A stretch of DNA of 64,000 bases from Laburnicola sp. R22_1 (Eukaryota > Ascomycota > Dothideomycetes > Pleosporales > Didymosphaeriaceae): the NCBI GenBank assembly GCA_014281115.1, contig JACONQ010000003.1, positions 3,224,001 through 3,288,000 of the forward strand, read 5' to 3'. The notes under the pieces are model-generated. The model was not told the DNA's origin and searched no databases. It worked only from the letters and a program-made list of their open reading frames with translations. The number at the start of each line of letters is the position of its first letter. Positions within the stretch are counted from its first letter, which is position 1. This document shows, piece by piece, positions 54,397-64,000 of the stretch. Made by a program: the position numbers and the translations under genes.

Positions 54397-54705
54397 TTAA
54401 TTGCTCGAGTTCTTACTATCTTTATTGTCCTGCGTGAGAATGCTGTAGTCGATAGCTGGGTGTGGGGGATTGGTCGACGTCACATGCACTGCTGGCACCT
54501 CGAAGTTGCGTGCGACGGCACCTTGGGCCTGACCCCTGTCGCCCGGGGTTCCCGCATTTGTGGTTGCAGGAGCGGTACCTTGCGGATTGGAAGGGATGGA
54601 AGGGTTGGAAGTAGAGTTCGGTTGGCTAGTAGGGTTGGCTCCCTGCTGTGCTGGGATTTGAGGAGTATTCGGCGACCCGGAGGGATTCGATTCGTCGCCG
54701 GACAT
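54397..54705 (-). CDS. Small disordered protein, 102 residues
   Basis: Begins MSGDESNPSGSPNTPQIP and is made almost wholly of Ser, Pro, Thr, Asn, Gln and Gly, ending in an acidic/Asn-rich tail. No structured domain. Its clean start and stop suggest a small real gene; it could also be an exon. Confidence 0.35.
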   Translation of the reverse strand: MSGDESNPSGSPNTPQIPAQQGANPTSQPNSTSNPSIPSNPQGTAPATTNAGTPGDRGQAQGAVARNFEVPAVHVTSTNPPHPAIDYSILTQDNKDSKNSSN

Positions 54706-55974
54706 GGTGCAGTCCTGGAAATGAAGGGTAGCGAAGGTGGTCTAACGCCAACTATGAACATGCTATCTAGCACCGGGAACTGTTGTTCTCACCTTGGGGT
54801 ATTGCTGCGTACAAGGGCAATTGGTTTGAGCTGGCAAACGGCGGTTGCTGTAGAACGGACACTTGATGGTGAGGCTCTGCTGCCGGAGGAAGACGTCAAC
54901 AAAGGTGACAGAAGGGATGACGAACGAGAAGCTTGACGTAGTTGCAAAGAAGCGTAACGAGCGGCCGATGCTTTGCAGAATGTGTAGACCGAGGGGTGGC
55001 TTTGAGGATAGAAGATGAAGAACTCGGTTTAATCGTAGACTTTATACGTCTCTTCCTACACCCTTGGCCCATACGCTATACCTTCCCGCTTCCTCGTGCA
55101 GATGTTCCACTGTCGACGGCAATGCACGCTGCCAGGCTTGATGAAGTCAAGTCGCAGGAGCATAATACTGGACGTGTTTATGGCTTGCATACATGCAGCT
55201 AGTGGATGAAGAGGCTTGCAGACGGAATGTATTTCCAGCGTAGATCTGACTCGGTCAATGAACTCGTTGTTCGGTTGTATTCGAGCCTTGCGAACCAAAT
55301 CGGGCGCTGCTCCTTTACTCACCCACTCTTGAATACTGCCGCTATCGCTTTCGACGAAGAAAGCTTAGCTGTCTCAAAGCAACACCGAGGACTACATGCA
55401 CGTCTGTTCAGGTTGGCTTTGGCGCATTTTCAGGGGACCATGGAGCTAGAGCTATTCTGCTCCCGTACGTTAAACGATAATTGTTGTGAGGCTTGTGGCA
55501 TAATTGTTCACCACGTTTTTCACCACGTTTTTCACCACGTTTTTCACCCCGTCTTTTCTCCACGGTATTTCCCACGGTATTCCCCACGCTAGTCTTCCGC
55601 CACCCCGGGCTATTGCGGAGAACACCTGCGCAGCACACGAGCTGCGAAGGAACTTTCGCTGGTTCTGATGGGCTGGAAATGCCGATCAGAAATGGTCTCA
55701 CTTGTGCTCATGAGGATTTGGTGGCTACCTATGGTAAGTTGCGTCGCGGAAGCGGTTGGAAAGAACAGACGTCTTCGGCTAAGCAATTGACCAAGATGAT
55801 CCCTGTTGATCGACCCGCGCTCCTTGGCAGCGCACGAGCCAGTTGAAGAGTTGCTGCAAGCGTGGCCTGTCTCCTGTTCATCGACTTGTCGAAACCTTGA
55901 GCGTCACAGCATCTACTGCTCAATCGTAAGTTGACACATCGTCGTCATAAAATGAACACTAACTGTACTAGAAC
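54706..55974. other. Intergenic and 5' region of the kinase gene
   Basis: No supported gene. Contains the 12-bp repeats at 55509-55556. A clear intron (GTAAGT at 55927 to actaactgtactag at 55971) lies immediately before the kinase ATG, so the transcript has a 5' exon of unknown length. Confidence 0.45.
55509..55556. repeat. Minisatellite, about 4 x 12 bp
   Basis: Three perfect copies of caccacgttttt and a fourth altered one. On the minus strand it encodes a GEKR-type repeat. It resembles the larger repeat at 57246-57425 in its ccccgttttt theme. Confidence 0.9.
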
Positions 55975-56723
55975 ATGGAAGTTTGCAAACAAAATGAGGC
56001 ATGGGTCGAGGATGGTGGAGAGCTCGCATTCTCCCATACCAAGCTCATACTCAGGAAAGGTAGTCAGTACTACTACGCCAATTCCGACCGTCGTTATCAC
56101 TCGGCCGCCAATGTCGATCTCTCCGAGCTTTCGATTGTATCAATTCCAATTTCGCACATATGGCCACTATTCCCACACCACTACACGCGCGTTCCCGAAC
56201 CGTTACTTCAAGGTTGTCATATCAAAGAACCGGACTTGATACATTATGGCAATACGAAAGCTCCAACCGACGTGGCTAGCCTTCTTTTAGGCGAGGCCAA
56301 AGTGTGCGAGGTCTTGAGGACGCACCCCCATTCCAATATCGCTCAGTACCTCGGATGCAGGGTGACAGATGGTAGAATAACAGGTCTTTGTTTCGTACGG
56401 TACGGGAGAATTTGTCAGAGTGGGTGAAGAAGGGACATGCTTTGGACATCGATGCCTGTGTTCAAGGCATTAAGGACGGCATAAAACACCTGCATGATGT
56501 AGGATTCGTCCACTGCGATGTTAATCCTGCCAACATTGTCATGAATGGAAGCGACCCTGTCATCGTTGATTTCGATTCGTGCCGACGTATTGGAGAGCCA
56601 TTAGGGCTCAAAGCAGGAACTCGAGGCTGGACAAGAGAAGACCTCACATCAGCGCAGCAGGAAGTTGACGACGACGGAATTTTGCAGATTCAGGATTGGC
56701 TAATCCAGACGAAAGGAATGTAA
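55975..56723 (+). CDS. Aberrant protein-kinase-like protein
   Basis: ATG at 55975, preceded by a 5'-leader intron. A one-base deletion in the G-run 56404-56406 separates RITGLCFVRYG from ENLSEWVKKG; allowing for it gives 249 residues. It belongs to a fungal kinase-like family with CEVLRTHPHSNIAQYLGC, then a HCDVNPANIVM catalytic loop (His-Cys-Asp in place of HRD, Asn kept) and VDFDSC in place of DFG. There is no glycine-rich loop and no obvious beta-3 Lys in the N-terminal 100 residues, so activity is doubtful. Like the 11963-12781 protein, it keeps the catalytic Asp and Asn. Confidence 0.7.
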
Positions 56724-57245
56724 TGTCAATCGTTCGAGCTCGTTTTAGAGAAGGTGCTCAGGAACAGCAACAACAGGAAGGAAACGATACTGCATCCCGT
56801 GACTTGAATGAGGGGCACCACCCCTAAAGCCATTCTTTGCCCTGGATCTACTTAAGAACGTGAGCCTAACATCCAACCAGAGTAACCTGGCCCTTTACAT
56901 ACACTGATGTCCCCACAATTCTGTTGCTGCTACTTTGTTGGTCCAGTATAATTCTTTGAGTATTTGCATGTCGAATCGCCACAGTCGGATTCCTTGAATG
57001 TGTATTTAGATCCATCGCCGCGGGTGCCCGTCTTGAACGTGCAATAATTGGTAGGTTCTTCGATCTCGCCGGTTGCCATGCTAGATTGATGATCAAGATG
57101 TGTATGTCGAAGCCTAAGGTGGAAGCTGCTGCCACGCAGTAATGTATTATTGGTGGGAATGTGGCGTAAAGTTCTGGATCTTATCGACCCAATAGGTTGG
57201 TAGCGGCGCCTTGGGGGCGCGTAAAGAATGGGACTATGCACAATC

Positions 57246-57425
57246 TCCTCCCCGTTTCCCCCACTTTTCCTCCCCCGTTTTCCCCCACTTTTCCTCCCCG
57301 TTTTCCCACCACTTTTTCTCCCCGCTTTCCCACTACTTCTTCTCCCCGTTTTCCCACCATTTCTTCTCCCCGTTTCCCCACCACTTCTTCTCTCCGTTTT
57401 CCCACCAATTCTTCTCCCCGCCTTT
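57246..57425. repeat. Pyrimidine-rich minisatellite, about 9 units of 17-21 bp
   Basis: Units around ctccccgttttcccaccact, changing gradually from cttttcctcccc to cttcttctccccg forms. It lies directly upstream of the 57456 gene and is almost free of G. It may act as a promoter pyrimidine tract. Open frames through it on both strands come from composition. Confidence 0.9.
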
Positions 57426-57455
57426 TGCAGCAAAAAATTTCGCTTAGCCTTAAGA

Positions 57456-58437
57456 ATGTCTCTGGACAGTGCCCAGCTCTGGGAGCAAGTCATAGAAACT
57501 TCAAAACAACTGAAGTTCCTCGAGGAATTACTTCCTCCCCAGAAGAATCGTGTCAATAGAGCTCTGAATCAGCAGAATTTGACCGGACTATCAGAGGCGT
57601 CCCGAAAACAAAAATTATTTTTCAGCAAAATGCTCGAATATGGTCCCGTCTGTTTCCTGCTATGCGCCGTCGCCTTATCTGGGAGGACGTTGAAGGCAAC
57701 CAAAGTTGCTGATCTCAAGGCCCTGATCCAAACGATTGCCGCCAACAAAGACAACGAACAGGTCCTATGTCCCCGATTTTCCTCGTTCGCCAAAGAGCTA
57801 GGTGTGCCTGGTGCTTGTCAGGGTCCTGGGCAACACGAAACGCAACCAATACTTCAAAAAGCAAACCTTGGAGATGGTACCTTCACGAGAGTCGGCAGGA
57901 ACGTTGAGGGTAGGGGTACGTCAAGTGTTCTACTTCTCTTCGTACAAAACTGATAGACAAGTGTTTGAGAATGCCTTGTTACAGGGGATCACCAAAGTTT
58001 TCAACAGATACATTTGCGATGCGATCGGACGGATCACGATCAATGGCGAGTCGAAAGCGGCGATAACAATGGTATTTCCGAACTGGGTAGGACCGGTCCA
58101 ATGCCTCATGAGTCTGGATATATGCGCAAAAGACGTGGAACAGCTCGCGCACACCTTGTTTGATGCAAAAGTCCGGTGGGCGGAAGACGTTCTGCATGTC
58201 ACCCTGGAAAGTGGGTTCAGTACGATCATACCCAACTCTGAAGCGACTCTGAAAGGTGTCTCGAAAGAGAATATTGTCAAGGTGTTCGGATCTGAAATAT
58301 ATAAGGCAATAAGTGAGTGTGCTGTACGCGAGAGGAAATGGCGGAAGGAAAGAGCGTTACTGAGTGTGTGTCAATGTTGTTTGAAGGGAACAGGGGGCTA
58401 TTGTCAACCTATCTATTGGGTTGAAAGCAGGGCTTGA
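57456..58437 (+). CDS. Hypothetical protein, 326 residues, one-base frame break
   Basis: Begins MSLDSAQLWEQVIETSKQL. The frame is good to FAKEL (57800), then shifts: the sequence makes sense as CLVLVRVLGNTKRN if one G of 57801-57802 is extra. Removing it gives exactly 327 codons. The N-terminal helical part has LEYGPVCFLLCAVALSG. The middle and C-terminal parts have RQVFYFSSYKTDRQVFEN and ALLQGITKVFNRYI. No family recognised. The C-terminus has a GTGAGT donor-like site near 58312, so the annotated end could be wrong. Confidence 0.5.
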
Positions 58438-58483
58438 ATTACAGAACAAGTTATACAACTAAAATCGAAGCCCGGAAAGAATA

Positions 58484-59069
58484 CTAGCCTTCTTTCACTT
58501 CTCCATCAACAATGTATAATTCCGTACCCGAATTGACAACACCTTGCCCGTCAGGCACACCCTTAAGCGGCCTTGTGTGCTCCTTGCCTTGGTCATCTTT
58601 CCAGATAACGCTTACGTTGCATCCTTTCCAGTATACCATTGACCCTCTGCCTTTGATAATCCTAACAGGGCGCGTATCGGCGTTCGTGAAGTCTACTGCT
58701 GGATCGAGTGGAAGCGCTTTAAAAGCCTGTAACATGTTAGACACGAACTATCTAGAATGCACACATTTACCATCGAGGTAAGGCGCGTTCGTTGTTTTCC
58801 GTTTGAGACGAAGGTTGCTAGTATTCTGATGAGAAAGGTTTGAAGCTCCGGATCAACGGGGTTTCTAGGTAGGTACTCTCGGCGGAGGAGCGGATTCGGA
58901 TTATGCGGAAGTGTACTGCAAAAATAAGTCTGGAGTAGTCAGCGATGCAAGTGGGAAGAAACGGGTTGATGTACTTGAATGCGTTGGTGCCCAACAGTGC
59001 AAGGAAAAATTGAAGCCTATCAAGGCGGGGTGGTGGCAGCTTCTTGTTCGCACGATGGAACGATATCAT
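58484..59069 (-). CDS. Hypothetical three-exon protein, 160 residues
   Basis: Model: exons 59069-58975, 58915-58771 and 58726-58484. Introns are 59 bp (GTACAT..TTTTTGCAG) and 44 bp (GTAAAT..TTACAG). Phases agree at both junctions and the total is exactly 161 codons. The protein starts MISFHRANKKLPPPRLD and continues LQFFLALLGTNAF, a Pro/Asn/Arg-rich stretch (NPLLRREYLPRNPVDPEL), LQTFLIRILATFVS, and a beta-rich C-terminal part (GSMVYWKGCNVSVIWKDD). No known family, but exon agreement makes a real gene likely. Confidence 0.6.
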
Positions 59070-59850
59070 CAGAAATTGATCGTAGCTCAACTACCAAGGA
59101 AAGAACATCAGGCGACTCGACTGATGTGATAGAAAAGTCATGCGACGGCTTTCAGGTGGGAGGAATCGCGCTGAGGAAAGTCACCGCGAGCCATCCGTGG
59201 CCCCGCACGAAGAGCCAGGCGTAGGGTTCCGCTGCCCCGCTGTGTAGCGCGGCGACGATCACGTGAAGATGCTGGATTTGACGGCACCGGCCGCACTGTC
59301 GTGCGCTCGAGTCTGCCCTCAAACCCTGTCAATCGCGGCGTCCCCACCTCAGATCCCATCATCGCCGTCCCTCCCATACCTCATACATTCCGCAACATTG
59401 TTATCAATTGCGAATGTCTCACTGAGCGAACAGTCAGTCGCGCACGATATCCTCTCCAACCGTAACACGCCCCGCGCCTACCCCCTCCGCCTACCCCCTC
59501 CGCTCACGCCCTCCGTTCACTGCTGCACCTACCCTCCGCTCACTCAGCGCAATCTCCAACGCGTCTCCCACATACCCAAAGGCGATACGATAAGGCATTG
59601 GCGCATTGGACTCTGGCGTCATTGCCAACTCCGTCAGCGCGCCCCCTCCCCCAACACCACCACACACACACGACAGACCGCGGGGTACGGGCGACCGCGA
59701 GCAATCAGGTACCCTTAATCTCCCTCACCCGCCAGCGCCCTCTACTAACCCTTTCAGATAGAAGATGCCCTGCAACGTCGCCGGCGCACTCCTCCGCGAG
59801 GGCCGCCAAAAGAGAGTGAGCAACGGGCCCTTCTTCACTCGCGACTATCT
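59070..59850. other. Intergenic, promoter of the Myb-like gene
   Basis: GC-rich with ccctccgcc-type low-complexity stretches around 59460-59540 and a cacacacaca run near 59660. Nothing coding is supported, though an upstream exon of the next gene may exist (atgccctgcaacgtc at 59764). Confidence 0.4.
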
Positions 59851-60423
59851 ATGGCACGACGGACCACACAAGGCATAAAGTGGGACGAGATCGCAAAAGC
59901 CAAAGGCCTGGACGGCGTGGGCAGAAGCGCTGTCTCGTGCCGTCTACGCTACCAGAACTACTTAGAGAAGCGCTTTCGCCGGGACGATGAAAAGATGGAT
60001 AAGCTTGTGGGGCTTTATGCTCGGTATGTAAAACGCAAAATCACCTGCACATATCTGTCGTCACACATTACAGCATTGTCAGCATTTGCCGTATCCATTA
60101 CTGGTAGCGTAGCCGCCATCAGATCTTCTGTACGCGATTGTGTTCTCATGCTAACAAATCAATCTAGTTTCAAAAGCGAAATGTGGCAAAAAGCAGCAGA
60201 CCAAATGGGCGTTCCGTGGCAATCGGCTGAGTGCATGCATTGGCAGCTAGGGAAACAGGAAATGAACGCGCGCGCAAACACTGCCGCCTTTCAATTGCAT
60301 CCATCGACGACGTCGACACGGCCGCCTGGATCTATCCCTCCCCAAGGACCAACATCACACGAATGTACACCCGCGAACGCTGCCCAGCTTATACCCCATC
60401 CTCCTCCGTCAGCATCCTTATAG
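59851..60423 (+). CDS. Myb/SANT-like DNA-binding protein
   Basis: Exon 1 from 59851 to 60023 encodes GIKWDEIAKAKGL, GRSAVSCRLRYQNYLEK (a Myb-like helix-turn-helix) and MDKLVGLYAR. A 144-bp intron (60024-60167; GTATGT..GCTAAC..TCTAG) leads to exon 2, FKSEMWQKAADQMGV, PWQSAECMHWQLGKQEM (a second Myb-like helix pair), then a Pro/Ser/Thr-rich tail ending at 60423. The two-Myb arrangement with W-x-(K/Q)-x-A-x-x-(M/L)-G and Arg/Gln-rich recognition helices fits fungal Myb-like regulators. An N-terminal exon carrying the first Trp of the first repeat may be missing. Probably nuclear. Confidence 0.65.
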   Translation: MARRTTQGIKWDEIAKAKGLDGVGRSAVSCRLRYQNYLEKRFRRDDEKMDKLVGLYARYVKRKITCTYLSSHITALSAFAVSITGSVAAIRSSVRDCVLMLTNQSSFKSEMWQKAADQMGVPWQSAECMHWQLGKQEMNARANTAAFQLHPSTTSTRPPGSIPPQGPTSHECTPANAAQLIPHPPPSASL

Positions 60424-61600
60424 CAGCATCAATCGCCGCCGCTGCCGCCGCCGCCCCCGGGAGAGTTCCGTTGGGTGAATCAATTAGCAAGAGGAGACGG
60501 AGGTTGCGGACAGACACAAGGAGAACGAGGCATGAGTGAACGGGCATAGAGAACACCGCGCCCTCCGCCGGAGTTTCCATCAGAGGTAGCCTGTTGTAGT
60601 TCTTGTGCTTGACTTTCTTTCGCCGATGACCATTTCAAAGTCAGCTATAATCGCCCGCATGATCGCGGCGTCCTTTGATGAGTCGATAACGGCACAGCAA
60701 CCCGATGCCTGAAAGCCCACATGGAAAGCTCCTGCCTTCTCGAGCGCGGAGCATCACGTGCGTGACCCATCAGGGACCCACTTCTTTAATCAGCTGCAAA
60801 TGATGGTTTCCAGAGACTTTTGGCGTTGACGCCCTGCGCATGGTGGTGGCTAGCGTACCTCGGACCCGCTGCCGTCCACTAGGCGCGAGCCGGCTGGGCT
60901 ACCATCCTCGTCACCCGCCTCGTTGCGATTAGCGTCGCCTGCAAGCTCCCAAGGCTTTCCGGAAGGCTCTCGGAAGGAACAGGGCGACCAAAGAGGTTTC
61001 CAGCGGGACATCGAGAGGGACGTGCAGTCAAGCTGCGTTAAGCCTGTGCTCTAGGACTAAGCCCAAGGATTCTGAAGGTCGGGTGCCGCTGACGCACCGT
61101 CTCCGCTCTCAGCTCCTTCTGCTCTCAGCTAGATCTAGTTGTATTTACCGCAATCGCGTTCCAGCATCGTCCTCGCCAACTCCTACGCCAACGCGCCCAC
61201 TCACCATCCCGCCAACCTCCTGTACCACTAAGAGTTCACCCACAATCCACGCTTCTTTAGCTGTCACGGGCTTGCCGTTTGCTCGCTGGTGTTCTATAGC
61301 CCGTGACTAGTCCACCATTAGAAAGTTGTGAGAAGGACAAGAATGTATTGAAAATTCCGTCGCAAGCTCAGGATTCTCTAATAATACAATAGATGTGCTC
61401 TAATGTCGTTGCGCGTTTCAGGTGTGCGGATATACACCGACAAAGAGGCGATGGCTGGGGGCAGAATTCCAATATGAAACTCAAGTATATTGCGAAGTGC
61501 ACACAAGCCCGCCAGAACCGCCTACCAACGTGTGTGCAGCGGGACACAATTCATATCGCCGGTGAAGATGAGAACGACGTAGATTGTCCAGAATGTAGAA
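60424..61600. other. Intergenic
   Basis: GC-rich to about 61000, then mixed. Short overlapping frames only. No repeat, tRNA or gene supported. Confidence 0.4.
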
Positions 61601-61639
61601 GAGAGACACCGCCAGAGACACCTTAAAGCTTGATTGGCA

Positions 61640-62162
61640 ATGCGATAGTTATTCATCAACCACCTCTCATCCAGTTCCCTTTGGGACTCTGCGATTTCGC
61701 ATTTCGCGCAACTCCTCCTGCTCCTGCCTCCCGCCCCATGTATACATCTTCGCCCTTTCCCTAGCCTTATCGATCCAGCTATCCCGCGAGATGAACTCCT
61801 ACGAATAGACGTTAAGTAGCCAAGCGCCAGAGACAATAGTGGGCTTACAGCTCGCCGGTGCGTTGTCGGCTTGCAAAATAGACGCAGTGCGGAATATCGT
61901 TCAGTTGTTCCTTTGTAAGCTCGCATGTTACGTTGAAGTCGTAGACGAACCAAACCAGCACCGGATTGGGTGAATCGAAGGAGGGAGGGATGTGATCATG
62001 ATCGTATCCCGAAGGTCCTAGTATTGGCTGGAAAGGTCGGTCGAGTATCTTGCTGCAGAACTCTTCACCTAACGTTGCTGTGCGGTTGAGAGGATTGCCT
62101 GGCACGTCTGTAACGCGGACGCGGATGCAGACGCGTGCCGGACTGGTAGAGTTACTGGCCAT
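61640..62162 (-). CDS. Hypothetical two-exon protein
   Basis: Exon 1 starts at ATG 62162 (MASNSTSPARVCIRVRV) and runs to 61855 (HCVYFASRQRTGE), with LDRPFQPILGPSGYDHDHIP in the middle. A 48-bp intron (GTAAGC..CTTAAC..TCGTAG) follows. After it, the frame that looks most like protein is EFISRDSWIDKARERA and YTWGGRQEQEELREMR. Its phase does not match the donor by one base, so a small error or another donor is implied. No family recognised. Confidence 0.45.
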
Positions 62163-62171
62163 CAAAACCAA

Positions 62172-63495
62172 TTGAAGACAGTGTACTTTAGTGGTAATGG
62201 ACGGAGAAGGAATTAGGATTCGTTGAAAGCGTGTTGGAGAGATACAGGCGGGGAGCGAGGTTTAGTTTCGGCGAATCTACGGAGTTAAGCGGCAGGCGGC
62301 TAATAGATGATTGTGCTTGGGCAGCGACACCCCGCATTTGGCCCAGCACGTGAGAGGCCCGAGCGTCCCGGCAAAAATGATATCTGCGGACATCCTAATC
62401 TCAACGCTTCTACCTGAATTTAATGAATATCCTTTTTGCAACCACTCCTTGAGCAAATACTCACACGCAACGCACTCGCATAGATCGTAGCTCGCGATCT
62501 AAGACGAACAATCCTCCGTCCGAGCGGGATTATTGGCGACAAAAGTCGAAAGAATTACATTTGTCTCGGCGCCACACGCTAGCTGACTCAGCAATCACGC
62601 CCCACCCTCTGTGAACGATCGGAAGTGAAGGAAAAGAGTGTTCGAGATAAATATCCTCATCTCTCAACACCTACAGATACGGTATCCTGCGGATTGACAC
62701 CAGACACATCATGGTTGAAGTGGATAAAGGAGATCTCTTAGATGTCGAAGCTCTCAGACGTTAAATTGTTGCTGGGTCGCCCTCTAGCCACAGGCATGTT
62801 ATATGTCCTAGCAGATGTGTGATGCTGCTGCTGAGTCAACTTGAGCGCACAGCTTGTCCGTCTGCGCGACAGCATTTAACGTTAGCAACCTTCGCGATGC
62901 AGCACAACTTACGGCTATGCTATATTATAGAGGCGCATTAACATATCATACCGTCTTCTAACTTGGCAGATCCGCCGTTGACGCCTCCGCCGACCGACGA
63001 GAAGCCCTTCTGCGCGAGCCCGCACCTCCGCCAGCGCCCTGTCCCAACAACTCTCCACCTCCAATTCTCGCCTATCGCTGAGGCGGAAGCGTGCGACCTC
63101 TTCCGCACCCTATACCTATACAATATCAACGCGCACCACCCAACACCATGCGACCAAGACGCAATACCGACACTAAAGTCCTGCCTACCTACGGCGTATC
63201 AGCAGCCAGGACAGCTTCGAATGCGAGCGCACTAATCCTTAATAAGAGGAATACCTTTAGTCCGCCTACTAGCTAAGACGGCACTAGAAGCCCCCTTGCC
63301 GAGCGAACAGCCCGTCGCGCGATAGCATTGCCGCGCTAACTTCTGCATTCCCTCCGACAATAATAGAATCGAGCTCAGGGCTGAGGACGCCGCCGCCGCG
63401 GAGAGTGAGGGATGCCATAGAGCGGCTGGTGAGATACCTGGGTGGCTGCGGATGCGAATCGAGGAGGACAAGGATTTTGGGTATCAAAGGACTGA
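62172..63495. other. Intergenic and flank of the transposase remnant
   Basis: A plus-strand frame at 62963-63235 (Pro-rich start, then EAEACDLFRTLYLYNINA) could be a gene fragment cut by the adjoining element. On the minus strand, 63232-63495 follows the transposase frame but does not resemble it. The true end of the element was not found. Confidence 0.35.
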
Positions 63496-64000
63496 GCGTC
63501 ATGCCTGGAACTTGATGGCGAGGAGCGTGAAGGACTGGCGTATGTGATGTTTTTGAATGCGATCGCGAAGCAGCGTAGATTGAGCCTCTACTTCAGCGGC
63601 GTTGCTTGGTGTTTTGGGGTTCCATTGGGTGGTCCCTGGTGCGGGCGGTGTTGGCGTGCGAAGTTTGACTTCAAGCTTCGATAGCACCACCAATGGGTCA
63701 TAAGGCACTAAGCCAGTTGCTCTAAAGCTTGATTAGATATTTGTCTTTAAGAACGCAGGCTTAAAAACCTTCGCAAAGGAGGCAATAAAGGCCTTTTTGT
63801 CAATTCGGCCAATGTGGTCTGTTGCCAAGACTCTAATCTCTTTGCTGTATGCCTGCTTTAAGGGGGCAAAACACCCAACATCAAGCGGCTGCAAGATATG
63901 CGACGAGTGTGGAGGCATACAGAGGGTAATTATCTTATTCTCCTCGCAGAGATCCTAGAAGGCAAGCGACTTGTAGCTCTCGTGGCCGTCAATAACAAGC
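63496..64000 (-). mobile_element. pogo/Fot1-type transposase, RIP-damaged, running off the window
   Basis: On the minus strand the sequence reads LVIDGHESYKSLAF, stop, DLCEENKIITLCMPPHSSHI, LQPLDVGCFAPLKQAYSKEI, KPAFLKTNI, stop, then SSFRATGLVPYDPLVVLSKL. The DGH...PPHSSHILQPLDVG..LK motifs are the DDE catalytic core of the pogo/Fot1 family. Stops are TAG at 63955-63957 and TAA at 63728-63730, each one C-to-T change away from a Gln codon, as expected of RIP. The final part (KLRTPTPP, LRDRIQKHHIRQS) also fits the family. The start lies beyond 64000. Not functional as it stands. Confidence 0.85.

Noticed and set aside
57228..57455. N-terminal extension of the 57456 gene through the Phe/Pro/Leu repeats
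   Set aside because: This is translation of the pyrimidine minisatellite and is open in all phases; the ATG at 57456 begins ordinary protein sequence.
56930..57556. A 208-codon minus-strand frame with Gly/Lys/Arg repeats
   Set aside because: Most of it is the antisense of the minisatellite and of the start of the 57456 gene. A short Cys-containing end (57135-56930) might be real but cannot be supported.
1..64000. tRNA and rRNA genes
   Set aside because: I looked for TPsiC-arm-like ggttcga sequences with matching stems (for example near 19910) and found none that fold into a tRNA; no rRNA sequence was recognised.
1..64000. Starship-type element (tyrosine recombinase captain gene)
   Set aside because: The mix of accessory genes suggested it, but no DUF3435 tyrosine recombinase was recognised and no boundaries were found.

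Overview
The window looks like nuclear DNA of a filamentous ascomycete, most likely a Dothideomycete of the Pleosporales type. Genes have short introns (about 44-64 bp, GT..CTAAC/CTAAT..AG). AT-rich patches carry C-to-T style stops, as expected of repeat-induced point mutation (RIP), and there are pogo/Fot1 transposase remnants. The gene families are typical of these fungi: HET, NACHT-WD40, Zn2Cys6, HMT1-type ABC transporter, small aberrant kinases. The species assignment is an inference; the fungal assignment is firm. It reads as an accessory, possibly subtelomeric, region.

Layout. 0-5 kb: hypothetical genes, a small secreted protein and an AT-rich RIP-like stretch. 5.4-9.7 kb: a divergent pair, a trypsin-like protease domain fused to nine near-identical HEAT repeats (minus) and a membrane-anchored fungal protein (plus). 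9.7-15 kb: TPR and pogo relics, an aberrant kinase and a paralogue of the gene at 0.4 kb. 15.4-19.0 kb: a HET-NACHT-WD40 (HNWD) gene with six near-identical WD repeats. 20-24.3 kb: a hypothetical gene, then a long inverted-repeat structure enclosing a broken HET gene. 25.8-29 kb: a methyltransferase and a KDM4-like JmjC protein in tandem. 29.6-36 kb: coiled-coil protein, bZIP factor, broken hypothetical genes, RBR ubiquitin ligase. 37-42 kb: Zn2Cys6 factor and HMT1-type ABC transporter, convergent and well preserved. 42-54 kb: a 148-bp inverted duplication, an OrsD-like zinc-finger protein with tandem repeats, two paralogous hypothetical genes and a 23-bp-arm hairpin. 54-64 kb: second aberrant kinase, spliced hypothetical genes, Myb-like protein, and a RIP-damaged pogo transposase running off the end.

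Two themes stand out. First, candidate non-self recognition parts cluster in the first 24 kb: protease-HEAT, HNWD, HET relic, TPR relic. In both large proteins the repeats are nearly identical except at a few positions, the pattern of fast-evolving fungal NLR-type sensors. Second, many otherwise well-formed genes are broken by a single missing base, almost always in a run of one nucleotide (7428, 7733, 15976, 23136, 28644, 35119, 47266, 56404). In each complete case a one-base correction gives a total divisible by three across all exons. This suggests uncorrected long-read homopolymer errors rather than many independent pseudogenes, so these genes should be resequenced before being called dead.
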